Of a stretch of DNA of 64,000 nt, positions 1-11,711 are shown piece by piece; the stretch's first letter is position 1, and every line of letters begins with the position of its first letter. The stretch spans positions 28,082,840-28,146,839 of the forward strand of contig CM049322.1 of assembly GCA_026874595.1 (NCBI GenBank), read 5' to 3'. The notes under the pieces were generated by a model, which saw only the letters and a list, made by a program, of their open reading frames with translations, did not search any database and was not told the origin of the DNA. A program made the translations under genes and the position numbers. Source of the stretch: Sipunculus nudus. Taxonomy: Eukaryota; Annelida; Sipuncula; Golfingiida; Sipunculidae.

Positions 1-1099
1 AATCTGAGACGAGAAGTTTGTTTTGGGGTTTTCTAGTTGCTCCTAATTATCAAATTAGCCTTAAGTAAGAAATTAAAATTTTTTTTCAAATTTTCAGTGG
101 CTAGTATAGCTTTCCATTCACTTTCTCATTCAGAAGTATATATATGGAATCAATATTGATACTCTTCCGTTATGATGAGAATTAACAGAACGAATTAAGG
201 CTGGCGGCAGATATATATATATATATATATAATTTATTGAATATATATATATATATAAATATAAATATATTGAATTTATATTTTTATAAGACATATATGA
301 CCCCTGTACATAAACATGCAGGAACAATCTTTGTATAGCACCATTAATATCATTTTATGTCTGTGTCAGATTTCTAACTGGGTATATCTGAGAACAGAGC
401 ACACTATACTATACAGTATTGTCTATTCCGAAGCAGAGAGGCGTTACCGGAAGGGAGATCACTTAGAATAAAAAGCACCAGCTAGCAACAGCGCCTCATC
501 CCTAGAGAGTTAAGGTTGCCATAGCAACCCCTACGCAGGCTCACAAAGAATAAGTGAGCTCTTTGCATCTTTCATTGTTATTTTAGTTGGCACGACTTTG
601 ACAAGGTTGTGAAGCTCAGGCTACTACTGCCTGTTAAACACAAGCTCTGCAGCCCAATGTGACCCTGGAAGTTGATTAATATTAACCAGACAAGTCCCGC
701 ACATCAATATTCATGAGTGCCAGGCTAAAAATTAGTTGCCATGGATGGACCCCATGGGACTGCCAATCACGCGCAAGTCTCCCTCCGTGTTTGGCCAATC
801 ACAACATGAGCGCTGACCTCGTCATTGTCGTGGCCTGTTTTAATCTAGGTAAAACATGAGACTCAGTTTAGATTTCCACCAAGCCCAGGAACAGGTGATC
901 CATCAATGTGAAATATACTCCTGTCGGCGCATTCCCATATTGAATGTCGTGCATGTTATTATGTACCAGGTATATGTTATCTACAAAGTAAAAGTCTAGT
1001 CCGGATGACGTGCTGATTAAAACCTGAACAAGTTAAGAAAGGTGGAAAGATGGAATAAGCTTGAATCACTTACCTGTAATATGACACGTTAATTTGACC

Positions 1100-1100
<1 letters not shown>
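1..1100. other. AT-rich spacer, no recognised gene
   Basis: No coding frame looks protein-like. An (AT)n tract with interruptions lies at about 211-270. The rest is ordinary mixed sequence. A CAG-GTAAGT donor-like string exists on the minus strand near 1073, but the sequence upstream of it on that strand is microsatellite, so no exon is called. Confidence 0.6.

Positions 1101-1102
<2 letters not shown>

Positions 1103-1155
<53 letters not shown>
1103..1155. repeat. (AT)n microsatellite
   Basis: About 50 bases of pure AT dinucleotide that abut the left end of the hAT element starting at 1159. The tract probably obscures that element's left target duplication. Confidence 0.95.
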
Positions 1156-1158
<3 letters not shown>

Positions 1159-2198
1159 CAGGGTTGGGCAAAACCCGGGTTTTAAGCATAAAACCCAGCC
1201 CAGTGGGTTTTACTGGGTAAACCCGGGTTTTATGGGTTTTACGGGTTTGATGGGCAATATAGTCTCAAATGGCAACTGACTGAACTCAAAATTTATTGTA
1301 CCAGCTTGGGAAATACTGTGATCAGTATGCCTCTTTGCTTTAAAATATATATAACTATATAAATCTTTATAATATATAACTCATATTGTTGATATATAGC
1401 AGTTATAATGAAAAAAAAAATCAGGAGTCTTTAAGATGGAGTATAAACCTACCGTACTTTTTAACTCCCATTATTTCAATCATATTTCTATCAGAATCTA
1501 TCATTTATATTATTTATTGATTTTGAAATAATTTCCTTTATAACAATGAAAGATTGAAAGTGGATGGATTACTTATTGGGTGTGTACAAAAACTGGCTAA
1601 CTGGTTGACACAAGATGGTTACTGGCTGCCAAGTGTCAACTGATTGGCAGTTCATGTGTAGGATACCACACAGGTGAAGCCACAGTGACACCTCAGTGCT
1701 AGTGTCATACGCATCCAATCCTCTCTGTATGCCAGTCAGTTCTGCTGCTGCAGAATGTGTATTCTCTAACTTTGGCTACATACAAAACAAGATTCACAAT
1801 CAACTTGGATTACAACGTGCTGCAAAGCTTGTGGCCTGCTATCGTGCCTTTTGTGGACATTCTGAACTGGACTGGTAGCAGTTTGTATAGAACAGTTTAA
1901 ACATAATGCATGATGTATCATGATAGCATTGGTGCATGACACAATTTCTTGCTTGTGTGCTTCTTCATAAATATCTGTGATGTTGTTCATTTATTGGTAT
2001 TAAACTTATTTCATGGACAATCACTGTAGTTTTTCTTCTTTTTTTTTTGATTATATGCAATTTATGCAGTGATTCTGAGATTGAAAAGAATGCTTCTAGA
2101 AAATCCCGAATCATATAGCCCATTAAATCCCGCATGTGGGTTTTAAGGCTTATTGCCCGCCCGGGTTTACCCGCCTGGGTATTACCCGCCCAACCCTG
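1159..2198 (+). mobile_element. Internally deleted hAT-superfamily DNA transposon
   Basis: The ends are inverted copies of CAGGGTTGGGC (1159-1169 and 2188-2198). Subterminal AAACCCGGGTTT-type blocks recur at both ends. hAT elements characteristically start CA(G)GG and make 8-bp target duplications. Here the flanks atataaat and ataagtat agree at 5 of 8 positions, so the duplication is degraded or blurred by the adjoining (AT)n. At 1.04 kb it is far shorter than a typical autonomous hAT element (about 2.5-5 kb), and only a C-terminal transposase remnant remains inside. It is therefore a non-autonomous deletion derivative. Confidence 0.85.
1696..1878 (+). pseudogene. hAT transposase C-terminal dimerisation domain remnant
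   Basis: A 60-codon frame reads PVSSAAAECVFSNFGYIQNK and then HNQLG...AAKLVACYR. This matches the layout of the hAT C-terminal dimerisation domain: a P-x-S-S-A-x-x-E-x-x-F-S motif, then N-K-I-x-N-x-L and a hydrophobic A-K-L-V segment. The usual ER.FS arginine is a cysteine (EC.FS). The catalytic RNase-H-like part and the zinc finger are absent, so it cannot transpose by itself. The frame ends at TAG about 320 bp before the right terminus, as expected for a transposase 3' end. The ATG used is only the first in frame, not a proven start. Confidence 0.8.
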
Positions 2199-2631
2199 AT
2201 AAGTATCCTCGTTCTTCCGTTTGTCCTGCAGCTCCTCCGATTTCCTCTGATAAGTCAGCGCCTGTATATGCACGGTGTGTACACTAACGCATACTACACT
2301 GTATACTCCACACAATAATACACTGATATCTTACACTACGGTGACACATCACACACTCTATATACAAGTTGTTCATGCGGGGGAAGGGGCTCTGGTACAG
2401 AAAGATAGGAAGAAGACTTACCACTTCTATCCTTGGCTCCTAGTTCAACATTACCAGGTGAGCTTCACGCCAGGTCCTAACAGCCCCTACAAAACAACCA
2501 ACATGGAAGATCACACGGTCTCCAGGGGTTTTACAATTCAAACAAAAGGATTAGGTTTTTGAAGTTTCAAGCAGAATGCATTTAATGAAACATTCTAAAC
2601 AGTAATGATATATAAATAAAGGTTTATCTAA
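2199..2631. other. Spacer with a weak exon-like stretch
   Basis: Mixed-composition DNA. A frame through 2366-2458 reads VVHAGEGALVQKDRKK and onward to LLVQHYQ. It sits between a possible acceptor (ATACAAG) and a possible donor (CAG-GTGAGC). The peptide matches no family I know and the flanks are not strongly pyrimidine-rich, so it is noted but not called as a gene. Confidence 0.3.
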
Positions 2632-2968
2632 GGCCAAAATAAAAGAAGGTATGGTTCTCAGGCACTTTTTTTCAGAAATCAATGCGGGCGGGCGCTTTTT
2701 TTATTTTTAAATTTGTTTGTATGTTTCGATAAAAATGTCAAATGATAAAGGAAAAGCATGAAAATAACAGTTTCATTTTGCTAAATAAGTGAAAGCATTA
2801 CAAAACTATGGAAATTGTATGGTTTTATCTTCTTGAAAGAAATATGGGAGCGGCAGCAGCTCAAAATTGGAAAGTTTTTGTTGAAAATCAAAATAAAAAG
2901 TTTTGATGCGGGGTTTAAAATTGATGCGGGCGGTGCCTGAGAACCATACATTTAATTTTTTTTTGGCC
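2632..2968. mobile_element. Tourist-like MITE (PIF/Harbinger type)
   Basis: A 337-bp element bounded by GGCC...GGCC and flanked by TAA on both sides (2629-2631 and 2969-2971), as expected for PIF/Harbinger target duplications. The terminal inverted repeats are about 34-36 bp. They include a perfect 17-bp core, GTATGGTTCTCAGGCAC at 2649-2665, inverted at 2933-2949. GATGCGGGCGG-type blocks recur in inverted orientation just inside. There is no coding capacity, so it would need a transposase supplied in trans. Confidence 0.8.
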
Positions 2969-3270
2969 TAATAGACAATTAAAAACCATTCATGATTGAA
3001 AGTGTAAGACAATTAGAACCATTCATCAATGAAAATGTAAGATGTAAATAAATGTTTCATCTGTTTACATCTCGAGATTGCATGGTAATTATTGTAAATG
3101 CAAGTAACACTGCATGCATATCCTCACTGAATTTAATGTATACATTAATCTGTAATAAAGCACAAAATATGAATAATAAATGCACGTTAGCCTTGAGGTT
3201 GTGTTTGAGAGTCGATTAGACTCGCTGACAATCAGCATTTTCTGCGCAACATGCAGCTAAAATTTCATTT

Positions 3271-3273
<3 letters not shown>

Positions 3274-3310
<37 letters not shown>
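3274..3310. repeat. (CT)n microsatellite
   Basis: About 18 uninterrupted CT dinucleotides. Confidence 0.95.
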
Positions 3311-3313
<3 letters not shown>

Positions 3314-3362
3314 GACATGCCCGCCCCGTTCACGACAGGGTAAAATATTCAAAGAAATTTAT

Positions 3363-4379
3363 AAAACTAGATGTGTCGGAACGACACGAATGTCCCCGCC
3401 TGGGGCAAATTAGAAACATTTGTAAAATTTTGAAAAATTTTTTAAGTTCAGGAGGTGTCGTATGGTCAAAAATAGGTCAACAAGGGCAAAATGCAAACTC
3501 GATCTGTAACGGGTCATTATCAAGCAACACACCAAAAATCATGCCAGTATATGCAGGCATTGTGAAAAAAAGTCCATACATGTGCATTTTCCATAAAAAT
3601 TTCTATCTTTAATGAAATTTTCTATGTTTAGGAGCCGTAAAACAATCAAAAGTAGGTCAACAGGGACGAAACGCGAACTCGATCTGTAACTGTCATTATG
3701 TGCCCACACATAAAAAATCAGGATGGTATCTGCAGGCATTGAGGAAACAAAGTCAGTACATATGCATTTGTTATGAAAATTTCTATTTTTCATGAAACTT
3801 TCTATGTTCAGGAGCAGTCAAATGGTCAAAAGTAGGTCAACTGGGACAAAACGTGAACTTGATCTGTAACTGGTCATTATCTGCCCACACACCAAAAATC
3901 AGGCCAATATCTGCAGGTATTGCGAAGAAAAGTCTGTACAAATGTATTTGTCATGAAAATTTATATTTTACATGAAATTTTCCATGTTCAGGAGCCGTAA
4001 AACAGTCAAAAGTAGGTCAACTGGGACAAAACGCGAACTCGATCTGTAACTGGTCATTATCTGCCTACACACCAAAAATCAGGCCAATATCTGCAGGCAT
4101 TGCGAAAAAAAGTCCGTACATGTGTATTTGCCATGAAATTTCTATTTTTCATGAAATTTCCTAAGTTTAGGAGCCGTAAAACGGTCAAAATAGGTCAACC
4201 GGGACGAAACGCGAACTCGATCTGTAACTGGTCTATATATCTGCCCACACACCAAAAATCAGGCCAATATCTGCAGTCCGTACAACTGTTTGATTTCGGA
4301 AGGACGGAAGGACGGAATGACGGAATGACGGACATGGGTAAAACTATATGCCCCGGCCATTTTGTGGCGGGGGCATAAA
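3363..4379 (+). mobile_element. Tandem-core, terminal-hairpin dispersed element (pearl-like), copy A
   Basis: The left end is AACTAG followed by a perfect hairpin, GTGTCG-GAA-CGACAC (3373-3387), and a second small stem CCCC/GGGG. The core is about five tandem copies of a 180-bp unit; its TAGGTCAA landmark ends at 3480, 3660, 3840 and 4020, with a last copy near 4198. An ACGG-like microsatellite (4296-4334) precedes a right hairpin whose 12-nt arms (4348-4359 and 4365-4376) differ at one pair. This order of left part, tandem core, ACGG microsatellite and short right part is the described layout of bivalve pearl elements and recalls Helitron-derived HINEs with central tandem repeats. Assignment to either is inference. 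Confidence 0.7.
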
Positions 4380-4749
4380 AATATCTCATACAAAAACGAT
4401 GACACCGCGTTTTTCGTATGTAAATATCAGAGTACCATGCATCTTTAGTAGTTGCACTAGTTACTATGATCGCTCGAACCAATATAAGATCCCCTTAGCG
4501 ACTGCATAATGCCTCATCTCGGTTTACAGTATATATGACGGTTGTTGATATGAAACTAGTTTTAGGCGAGATAACTGGAATTCTTAATTTACAATTTACA
4601 ATTGTGTAATATTAAAAATACTGAATCAGTGAATTCGGGTATATTTGATTAAAATCACCATAACCACTCAGTTATACACATGCAGTTTGAAATAAAATAT
4701 ATGCCATTACAATTTAGGCAAAAGTGTATCGAATCATATAATTAAAATA

Positions 4750-5138
4750 ATAAATTAAGATAAACCTGACACAAATTCGGACAGATGGCCCTTGTGGCCT
4801 TGACCTTTGACCTTGTGACCCCAATATCGATCAGTTTCTTCCCCTATTAGCAGGTCAGCTATATGTTCAAGATGGAATGTTTGGAATGAAAAGTTCGGCT
4901 TAAAATGCATCCACCTTTCTAAATAAGTGGGTCCTGTGACCTTGACCTTTGACCTCATGACCCTATAATAAAATAGATCCTCTTGTTAGAGGTGGACCAT
5001 ATACAACTAAAGTTTGAAATCCATATGCCAAACTAGAGTTATAACCAGGAAACAAACTCGAGGGGCATATAGGAAGATGAACAGACGGACAGACAGTGTG
5101 TTATATAGGGCATCCGCTTATTCAAGCGGGGTCCTAAT
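4750..5138 (+). mobile_element. Tandem-core element fragment, copy B (288-bp core family)
   Basis: Contains about one and a half copies of the receptor-half-site core (TGACCTTTGACCT at 4801 and TGACCTTGACCTTTGACCT at 4937). A GACGGACAGACAG microsatellite follows (about 5083-5098), then a right hairpin CCGCTT-ATTC-AAGCGG (5114-5129) and CTAAT. A 3' hairpin followed by CTAA resembles Helitron ends (CTRR). The left end is not clear. Confidence 0.6.
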
Positions 5139-5144
5139 AACACA

Positions 5145-5690
5145 CAAGATTTCAGTACTCTAGATGAAACCACATTGTAAATCTGACAGTATCATTATAA
5201 TTTGGCAGTCTCAAAACAAAGGAAAAATTGTAAAAAATAGAAAAAAATACAGGTTGCGGCACCAGTCTTTCGGAATTGAAGAAACCAATCATAATCAATA
5301 AACAGACCGTGTTCAAGGACACTAGATGAAACCACAGTCGAGAAACTAACATAATTGTGGTTACTTCACGGTCTCAAAAACAGGAAAAAATCGTAAATAT
5401 TAGAAATAATGCAAGTGGCGCCACCAGTTTTTGGGAATTTACAACCCTAGTCATGGTCAATATTAAAGAAAAGATTCATGGAAATACATACATTAATTTT
5501 AATTATTCTGGGTAGTGCTTATGAGCAATATAGCACAAGAGGATATAGATCACAGTGAACCAATTTCAGGTTTTCAAGAAGATTTTTATTGACCCTTGAT
5601 ATTCAGTTATTGGTGTCTAGGTCAAACAGTGTCAAGACGTGCTAGCCTAACAGACAGACGGATGGACGACGGACGCTGACCGATCACATT
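5145..5690 (+). mobile_element. Tandem-core element, copy C (GTGGCGCCAC core family)
   Basis: Two diverged copies of a unit of about 163 bp begin CTAGATGAAACCACA (near 5160 and 5323). Each is followed by a CACCAGT segment; in the second it contains the palindrome GTGGCGCCAC (5415-5424). Then come a segment about a TTCAGGTTT-CAAGAAGATTTTT region and an ACGG-type microsatellite (5652-5682). The same blocks recur at 10.2, 43.9, 45.05 and 45.9 kb, which supports a dispersed family. Confidence 0.6.
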
Positions 5691-5998
5691 ACATTTAAGT
5701 AATTCCTATATACACAAAGGCAGACTAACAGAGGTATTTGCTGGTTGCATAGGACAGCCAGCGAGACTGGACGATGGGCCCATGAAGGGGTTCTCAACAT
5801 TTAAATAAAATATAACCATTTCTTTAACAATCATTCGTTTATTTTTCCATATAACAACTTCTTTTGTGTTGTCTAATGGTTTAACATCCCTCCAAATTCC
5901 TCCTTTCAGTATCCTGTTATGTGAAACGGTGAAGGTCTTAAAGGTCTTTATAAAAGTATGTCATTATCATTTCCATATCCAAAATCTGTCAAAATAAA
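5691..5998. other. Spacer between dispersed elements
   Basis: AT-rich sequence with nothing recognisable. Confidence 0.5.
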
Positions 5999-7310
5999 AA
6001 ACTAGGGACCCATGGGTCTCGACGCTCAGCTGCATTTGTATATAAGGATATATGTTTATGAGGTTTTCCAATATATTGGTTCTATGCTCAGTTGAAGCCA
6101 ACCTGTCTACCCAAACTGGAGTTATCATCCATAAACTAATTTGTGAATGGATGGGCCCTATGACCTTACCCTTTGACCTTGTGACCCTAAAATCATAAGG
6201 AAACTTCCCCTATTGGCAGGTGCACCACATGTTAATGATGGAAGGATTGAGATGAAAAGTTTGGCTTAAAGTGCATCCACAATCTTTCTAAAGTAGTGGG
6301 TCCTGTGACCTTTACCTTTGATCTCATGACCCCAGAATCAACAGTTCTTACTTTAGTGGTGGGCCATATATTAGTCAAGTTTGAAACCAATATTTCAAAC
6401 CAAACTGGTGTTATCATCTGGAAACTAATACGTGGATAGATTGCCCCCATGACCTTGACCTTTGACCTTGTGACCCCAAAATCCATAAGTAACTTCCACT
6501 ATTGGAAGGTGAGCAAGATCTGGAAGATAGAAGGTTTGGGAAAGAAAGTGGGCTAAAAATACATCAACAATCTTTTTAAAGAAGTGGGTCCTGTGACCTT
6601 GACCTTTGGCCTTATGACCCCAAAATCAAAAGAATTCTTACAGTATTGGTGGGTCATATACAAGTCAAAATTGAAACCAATATGTCAATCCAAACTGGAG
6701 TTATCATCCAGGAACAAATATGTGGACAGATGGGCCCCTGTGACCACGACCTTTGACCTTGTGACCCCCAAATCAATCAGGATCTTCCCCTATTGGCAGC
6801 TCAGCTATATGTGCAAGATGGAAGGTTTGGGATGAAAAGTTTGGCTTAAAATGCATCCACAATATTTTTAAATAAGTAGGTACTAAGACCTAGATCTTTG
6901 ACCTCATGACCCGTAAACTGAACAGAATTTTCCCCTATTGGCAGGTGAGCAATATCTTGAAGATGGAAGGTTTGCGATGAGAAGTTTGGCTTCAAATGCA
7001 TATGCATTCTTTTTAAAGAAATGAGTCCTGTGACCTTGACCTTTGACCGTTGGACCCCAAAATCGACACGGTTCTGACTTTATTGGTGAGTCATATATAA
7101 GTCAAGTTTGAAACCAAGATGTCAAACTAAACTGGAGTTATCATCTGGAAACTAATTTGTGAACAGATTGCGCCTGTGACCTTGACCTTTGACCATGTAA
7201 TCCAAAATTTATTTATGACCTTTGACCTTCTGGGCATAGGGAGTTGTCACTTTAAATATGTAGACATGAAAAAGCAAACGGGTCATTACATTGTGTGTGT
7301 GGACCTATAT
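5999..7310 (+). mobile_element. Tandem-core element, copy D (288-bp core family)
   Basis: The left end is ACTAG followed by the palindrome GACCCATGGGTC (6007-6018) and GACGCTCAGC. The same left end appears at 43147. The core consists of dimers of about 288 bp, each built of two half-units of about 145 bp. Each half carries a TGACCTTTGACC motif and the phrases TTTTTAAAGA and ATGACCCCAAAATC. About nine half-units are visible from 6165 to 7220. No clear right hairpin was found; the end is approximate. Confidence 0.65.
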
Positions 7311-7659
7311 GTACAAGGTGATGGACAAAAATTAAGAGAAACTTCTGCCTTATAAACACTGAGTCACTGAGAGAGAGACGTATGTATAAATAAACTTCAT
7401 CACAAATACCTGAAAACTCGACACTTAAAGTTTGTATAATATAAAGTTAATAGGACTTGTTATAGTGAAAAGAGGTTGGTCCACTGACCATGAGGTAACT
7501 CGGCGTGTCCACCCATGAATTTGGTTGCTTTTGGTTCTCTTAAAAGAAATTAAGAATGACCGAAACATAAAAGGTTGTAAAAGGGAAATGTTGAGGAAGG
7601 GGATCAACTTGATATATAAATATATAAACTTCGTTATTTTACATGGATTGTACAACTAG
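7311..7659. other. Spacer, no recognised feature
   Basis: AT-rich sequence with no convincing frame or repeat. Confidence 0.5.
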
Positions 7660-7863
7660 TTATAATAACTTATACAAGGCACTCTCCTTGACTCGGATGT
7701 TGGCGCTCGGTAGTCGGGGAGGGTGGCGGAAACCGGAGGACCCGGAGAAAACCACCGGCCTTGGACGGGCCACTACAACCAATGCACTCTCATAGCCACG
7801 TTGGGTATCGAACCCGGGTCGCCATTGTAGAAGGCCGAGCGTTTTACCACTCAGTCGTCCACA
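7660..7863 (-). mobile_element. tRNA-derived SINE
   Basis: Read on the minus strand, a tRNA-like head contains an A box (CTGAGTGGTAAAAC, 7841-7854) and a perfect B box (GGGTTCGATACCC, 7803-7815) at tRNA-like spacing. The head resembles Leu/Ser tRNAs (GAGTGGTaAAA). Downstream is the GC-rich body with GGTTTTCTCCGGGTCCTCCG, a phrase shared by several invertebrate SINEs. The boxes imply transcription by RNA polymerase III. The 3' tail and target duplication are not clear, so the left boundary is approximate. It is not an intact tRNA gene: no acceptor stem can be formed. Confidence 0.75.
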
Positions 7864-8550
7864 TGAATGTGACCTCTTATGACGTCTTATGACATTCTGG
7901 GTATAATATCGATGCAATACTATTTAACTGAAAGGGACGTACATATACAAGGCAACAAAAAATGGAGAAGCCAAAGGGGGCACGTCAGAACTACATGTAA
8001 TTCTGGTCAAGTTATTGTACAGTCAATTTATATGTGTTATAGCTGAAGACCAGTAAACATTACATGGACCTTCACCAAAAAGAATACAAGGCCATATACT
8101 TCTCAGTTGTAAAACAATGTTATAACAGACAAATGTATTATTACTTCACTTCCTTATTAATTAGCATCATAATATACAAGTATTTTTATATGGAAGGAGT
8201 TAGCTGAATGCAAGTTTATGTTGACGGGTGAAGAGAACGGAAATGCTTCTTTGACCGTTTCATGTTTTGTGGGCTTTATCTGACCTGCATCTGAAGCGTC
8301 ATTTAAAAGCGTTTGTCGTTGTCAATACTTACACTGTTGCTAAAACGAACTTTTACTGACATACAACAAATAGGGAAACTTATCATAAGCGAGTGGTTAA
8401 AACTCTAACTTATGAATTAATGAACAGAAAGGAACAGACTCGCAGTACAAAAGAAACGAAGTATTTTAAAAGCATATCAGATGCAGATTACTATAAGATT
8501 ACCTATAAAATAAACTGCACACATAATAAACACGCATAAATATATAAACA
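7864..8550. other. AT-rich spacer
   Basis: No gene, hairpin element or tandem repeat seen. Confidence 0.5.
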
Positions 8551-10582
8551 ACTAGACATTTCTTGGCACCGCAGGTGCCAGAGTATCCCCAGACATAGTA
8601 GCCCCCCCCCCCCCCCCCTTTAAGAATAGACCCCCATTTTCAGCAGCATATACTGACACTTGGCATATTTATTGTTTCTTCCATCTAAAAATCCACAATC
8701 TTGTTGAAGATATTGGTCCTGTGACCTTGATCTTTTTAAAGATGTGTCCTGTGACCTTGACCTTTGACCTCATGACCCCAAAATCAATTCAGATCTTGCT
8801 TTTCCAATGGGACATATGCAAGTTTGAAATCTATACATCAATAAAGCAGGAATTATCATCCAGAAACTAATTTGTTTGGACAGATGGCTCCTGTGACCTT
8901 CACCTTTGACCTTGTGACCTCAAAATTGATAGTGTTCTTCCTCTCTTGGCAGGTGAACTATATGTGCAAGATGAAAGATCTGAGATGAATTGTTTGGCTG
9001 AAAATGCATCCACAGTCTTTTTAAAGAGTTTTCCTGTGACCTTGACCTTTGACCTCATGACCCAAAAATCAATTTTGGTCTTGCTTTTCCAATGGGTCAA
9101 ATACAAGTCAAGTTTGAAATCCATACATCAAAAAAAGCAGGAATTATCATCCAGGAACTAATTCTTGGACAGATGGCTCCTGTGACCTTCACCTTTGACC
9201 TTTTGACCTCAAAATTGATAGGGTTCTTCCTCTCTTGGCAGGTGAACTATATATGCAAGATGAAAGGTCTGAGATGAAATGTTTGGCTGAAAATGCATCC
9301 ACATCTTTTTAAAGATGTGTCCTGTGACCTTGACCTTTGATCTCATGACCCCAAAATCAATTTTGGTCTTGCTTTTCCAATGGGTCAAATACAAGTCAAG
9401 TTTGAAATCCATACATCAATAAAAGCAGGAATTATCATCCAGAAACTAATTTTTGGACAGATGGCTCCTGTGACCTTCACCTTTGACCTTGTGACCTCAA
9501 AATTGATAGGGGTCTTCCACTCTTGGCAGGTGAACTATATGTGCAAGATGAAAGATCTGAGATGAATTGTTTGGCTGAAAATGCATCCACATCTTTTTAA
9601 AGAGGTTTCCTGTGACCTTGACCTTTGACCTCATGACCCCAAAATCAATTTTGGTCTTGCTTTTCCAATGGGACATATACAAGTCAAGTTTGAAATCCAT
9701 ACATCAATAAAAGCAGGAATTATCATCCAGAAACTAATTATTGGACGGATGGCTCCTGTGACCTTCACCTTTGACCTTGTGACCCCAAAATTTATATGGA
9801 TCATCCACTATTGGCAAGTGAGCTATATATTCAAGATGGAAGACCTGGGATGAAAGTTTGGCTTAAAATGCATCCACAGTATCTTTTAAGATGACAGTCC
9901 AGTGACCTTGACCTTTGACCTCATGACCCTAGAACCTATAGGGTTCTTACTTTAGTGGTGGGCCATACATAAGTCATGTTTGAAATCCATATGGCTATCA
10001 ACACTGGAGATATCATAAGAGGTGTGTGATTTTCACCATATGTGGCAATATTCAAGGTCAAGGCCACTATCATAGGAAAGGTCATGACCCCAATTTAAAT
10101 AAACATCATCCCATAACCCATACCTATGTATATGCATAATATAAAAGAAATCTGTCCATTAGTTTTTGACTTATAATGCTCACAGTACTGTAAGGTGGCA
10201 ATTTTGGGGGTATTAAACGGCACGAAAACAAGTAAAGAATAACAGGTGGCGCCACCAGTTTCTGGAACATGACAACCCTATCCATGATCTTCCATCAACT
10301 TGATTTTGGGATAAATCCATGCAAGATTTCTTGAGATATTAAAGAATTTGTGTGATTTTCCCCAAAATTGGACCTATTCAAGGTCAAGGACCTAGTAAAG
10401 GTCATGACCTCATTTTAAATAGGCGTCGTCCTCTTACCCATATCTATACATATACCAAGTTTGGTAAAGTTCCGTGAAATATTTTTTGGGTTATCGCGCC
10501 AACAAGATTTATATGCGGCGGCGGCGGCGGCGGCGGCGGGACCGGTATGAAAACATAGTATCCCCCGACTTTGTCTGGGGAT

Positions 10583-10584
<2 letters not shown>
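8551..10584 (+). mobile_element. Large tandem-core, terminal-hairpin element, copy E
   Basis: The left end is ACTAG followed by the hairpin GGCACC-GCA-GGTGCC (8565-8579), GTATCCCCAGAC and a poly-C run (8602-8618). About four 288-bp dimers of the half-site core fill 8700-9990. Two copies of a unit of about 325 bp with GTGTGATTTTC and AGGTCATGACC follow (10020-10490), with the palindrome GGTGGCGCCACC at 10245-10256. A (CGG)n tract sits where other copies carry ACGG repeats. The right end is a hairpin with 12-nt arms, one mismatch and a TTT loop (10558-10584). The left GTATCCCCAGAC resembles the terminal hairpin, suggesting matched ends. Confidence 0.7.
10515..10539. repeat. (CGG)n trinucleotide repeat
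   Basis: About eight CGG/GCG units inside the right part of element E, in the place where related elements carry ACGG microsatellites. Confidence 0.9.

Positions 10585-10585
<1 letters not shown>

Positions 10586-10657
<72 letters not shown>
10586..10657. repeat. (AT)n microsatellite
   Basis: About 35 AT units directly after the terminal hairpin of element E. Confidence 0.95.
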
Positions 10658-10658
<1 letters not shown>

Positions 10659-11710
10659 CGTAAAGTAATTTTATGATGAATTATCAATAAACAAAAGACA
10701 TGGCCGCATCCGGCGGCGTAGTAGTCAGCTCCATAACAAAACTGAGGAGCAAGGAACAAAAATAATCAGTGCTTTTCATATTCCCCCAAATCCAGGGAGA
10801 ATTGCGGTGAAGTAACTCCCCTGGCCGGGTTTAATAATAGATGTAACCGCCCTGAGAGATGGGAGTAGCCGGCCTTCCAGCTCCGTAGTGGTTATTTGTT
10901 GTAACGTTGGCCGCTGGTCCAGTCTTGCCCGAGATCAATAAAAACCAGCGGCCAGCCAGCTGCCAGCCTGGTGGTCACAGTCTGGGCCTGACTACGACAG
11001 CACCTACCTGGCTACCGGAGCCAGCCCCTGAGTTTAATTTCTCTCCTCATTCACTGACGCCATTCAACTGAGAAATGGTGCGCACCAACAAAACGCACCT
11101 ACTGAACTCAGGGGGACTTCTTTGCTTGTTTGCGTGTTGAAAACACTTTAGTGCTGTGTATACCTATCAAAAGCAATTACTGAATCCCCCGCGCTTTTGA
11201 TCACGTGACTATTCAGTGCTGTCATTCCTATTTATAGCAATGACTGACTGGCGTCTTATAACAGAGTCGGCGTACGGTCATTCGTTAGCCGTAAACACGG
11301 GTCGGTAGTGGTGTTTGTCTTAATCAGCGCGACCCACACTACCAGGGAAGATGTGTTCGATCGTTGACGCTACACGTGCATTACATTTGTCTGTCAGCTG
11401 TTAAGCCATATTAAGATTTGTGTCACCTCGTTCGGAGATAACCCCCCCCCCCCCTTCCCCAACCGACCACGGCCGGGGGTAAGGTTTATTGTTAAGTGAC
11501 CCCTACGTTTCCATATGTTGGCTTAAAATCAGCATCAAGTTGATAATGTGTCGAATTGTAATGTAAACAAATTGACTACCGGTTATGCGGTTTGTGTACC
11601 AGAATGAACCGACTGATATTTACACAGATACCACCCCAGCAAGAGGGTTGAAAAAAGAGTAGAAGTGTAGAGTAACCAATAGCAACCCATACAGCCACCC
11701 CTACCACCTC
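10658..11710. other. Unique-looking spacer with a 10-bp stem
   Basis: GC content is higher than around it. A perfect 10-bp inverted repeat, GGCCGCTGGT (10909-10918) with ACCAGCGGCC (10944-10953), encloses a 25-nt loop that contains AATAAA. A short frame at 11074 (MVRTNKTHLLNSGG...) has a fair start context but ends after 21 codons with no donor. A poly-C run lies at 11444-11456. No gene is called. Confidence 0.4.
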
Positions 11711-11711
11711 T

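Noticed and set aside
7803-7860. A functional tRNA gene
   Set aside because: A and B boxes are present but no acceptor stem pairs and the sequence continues into a SINE body.
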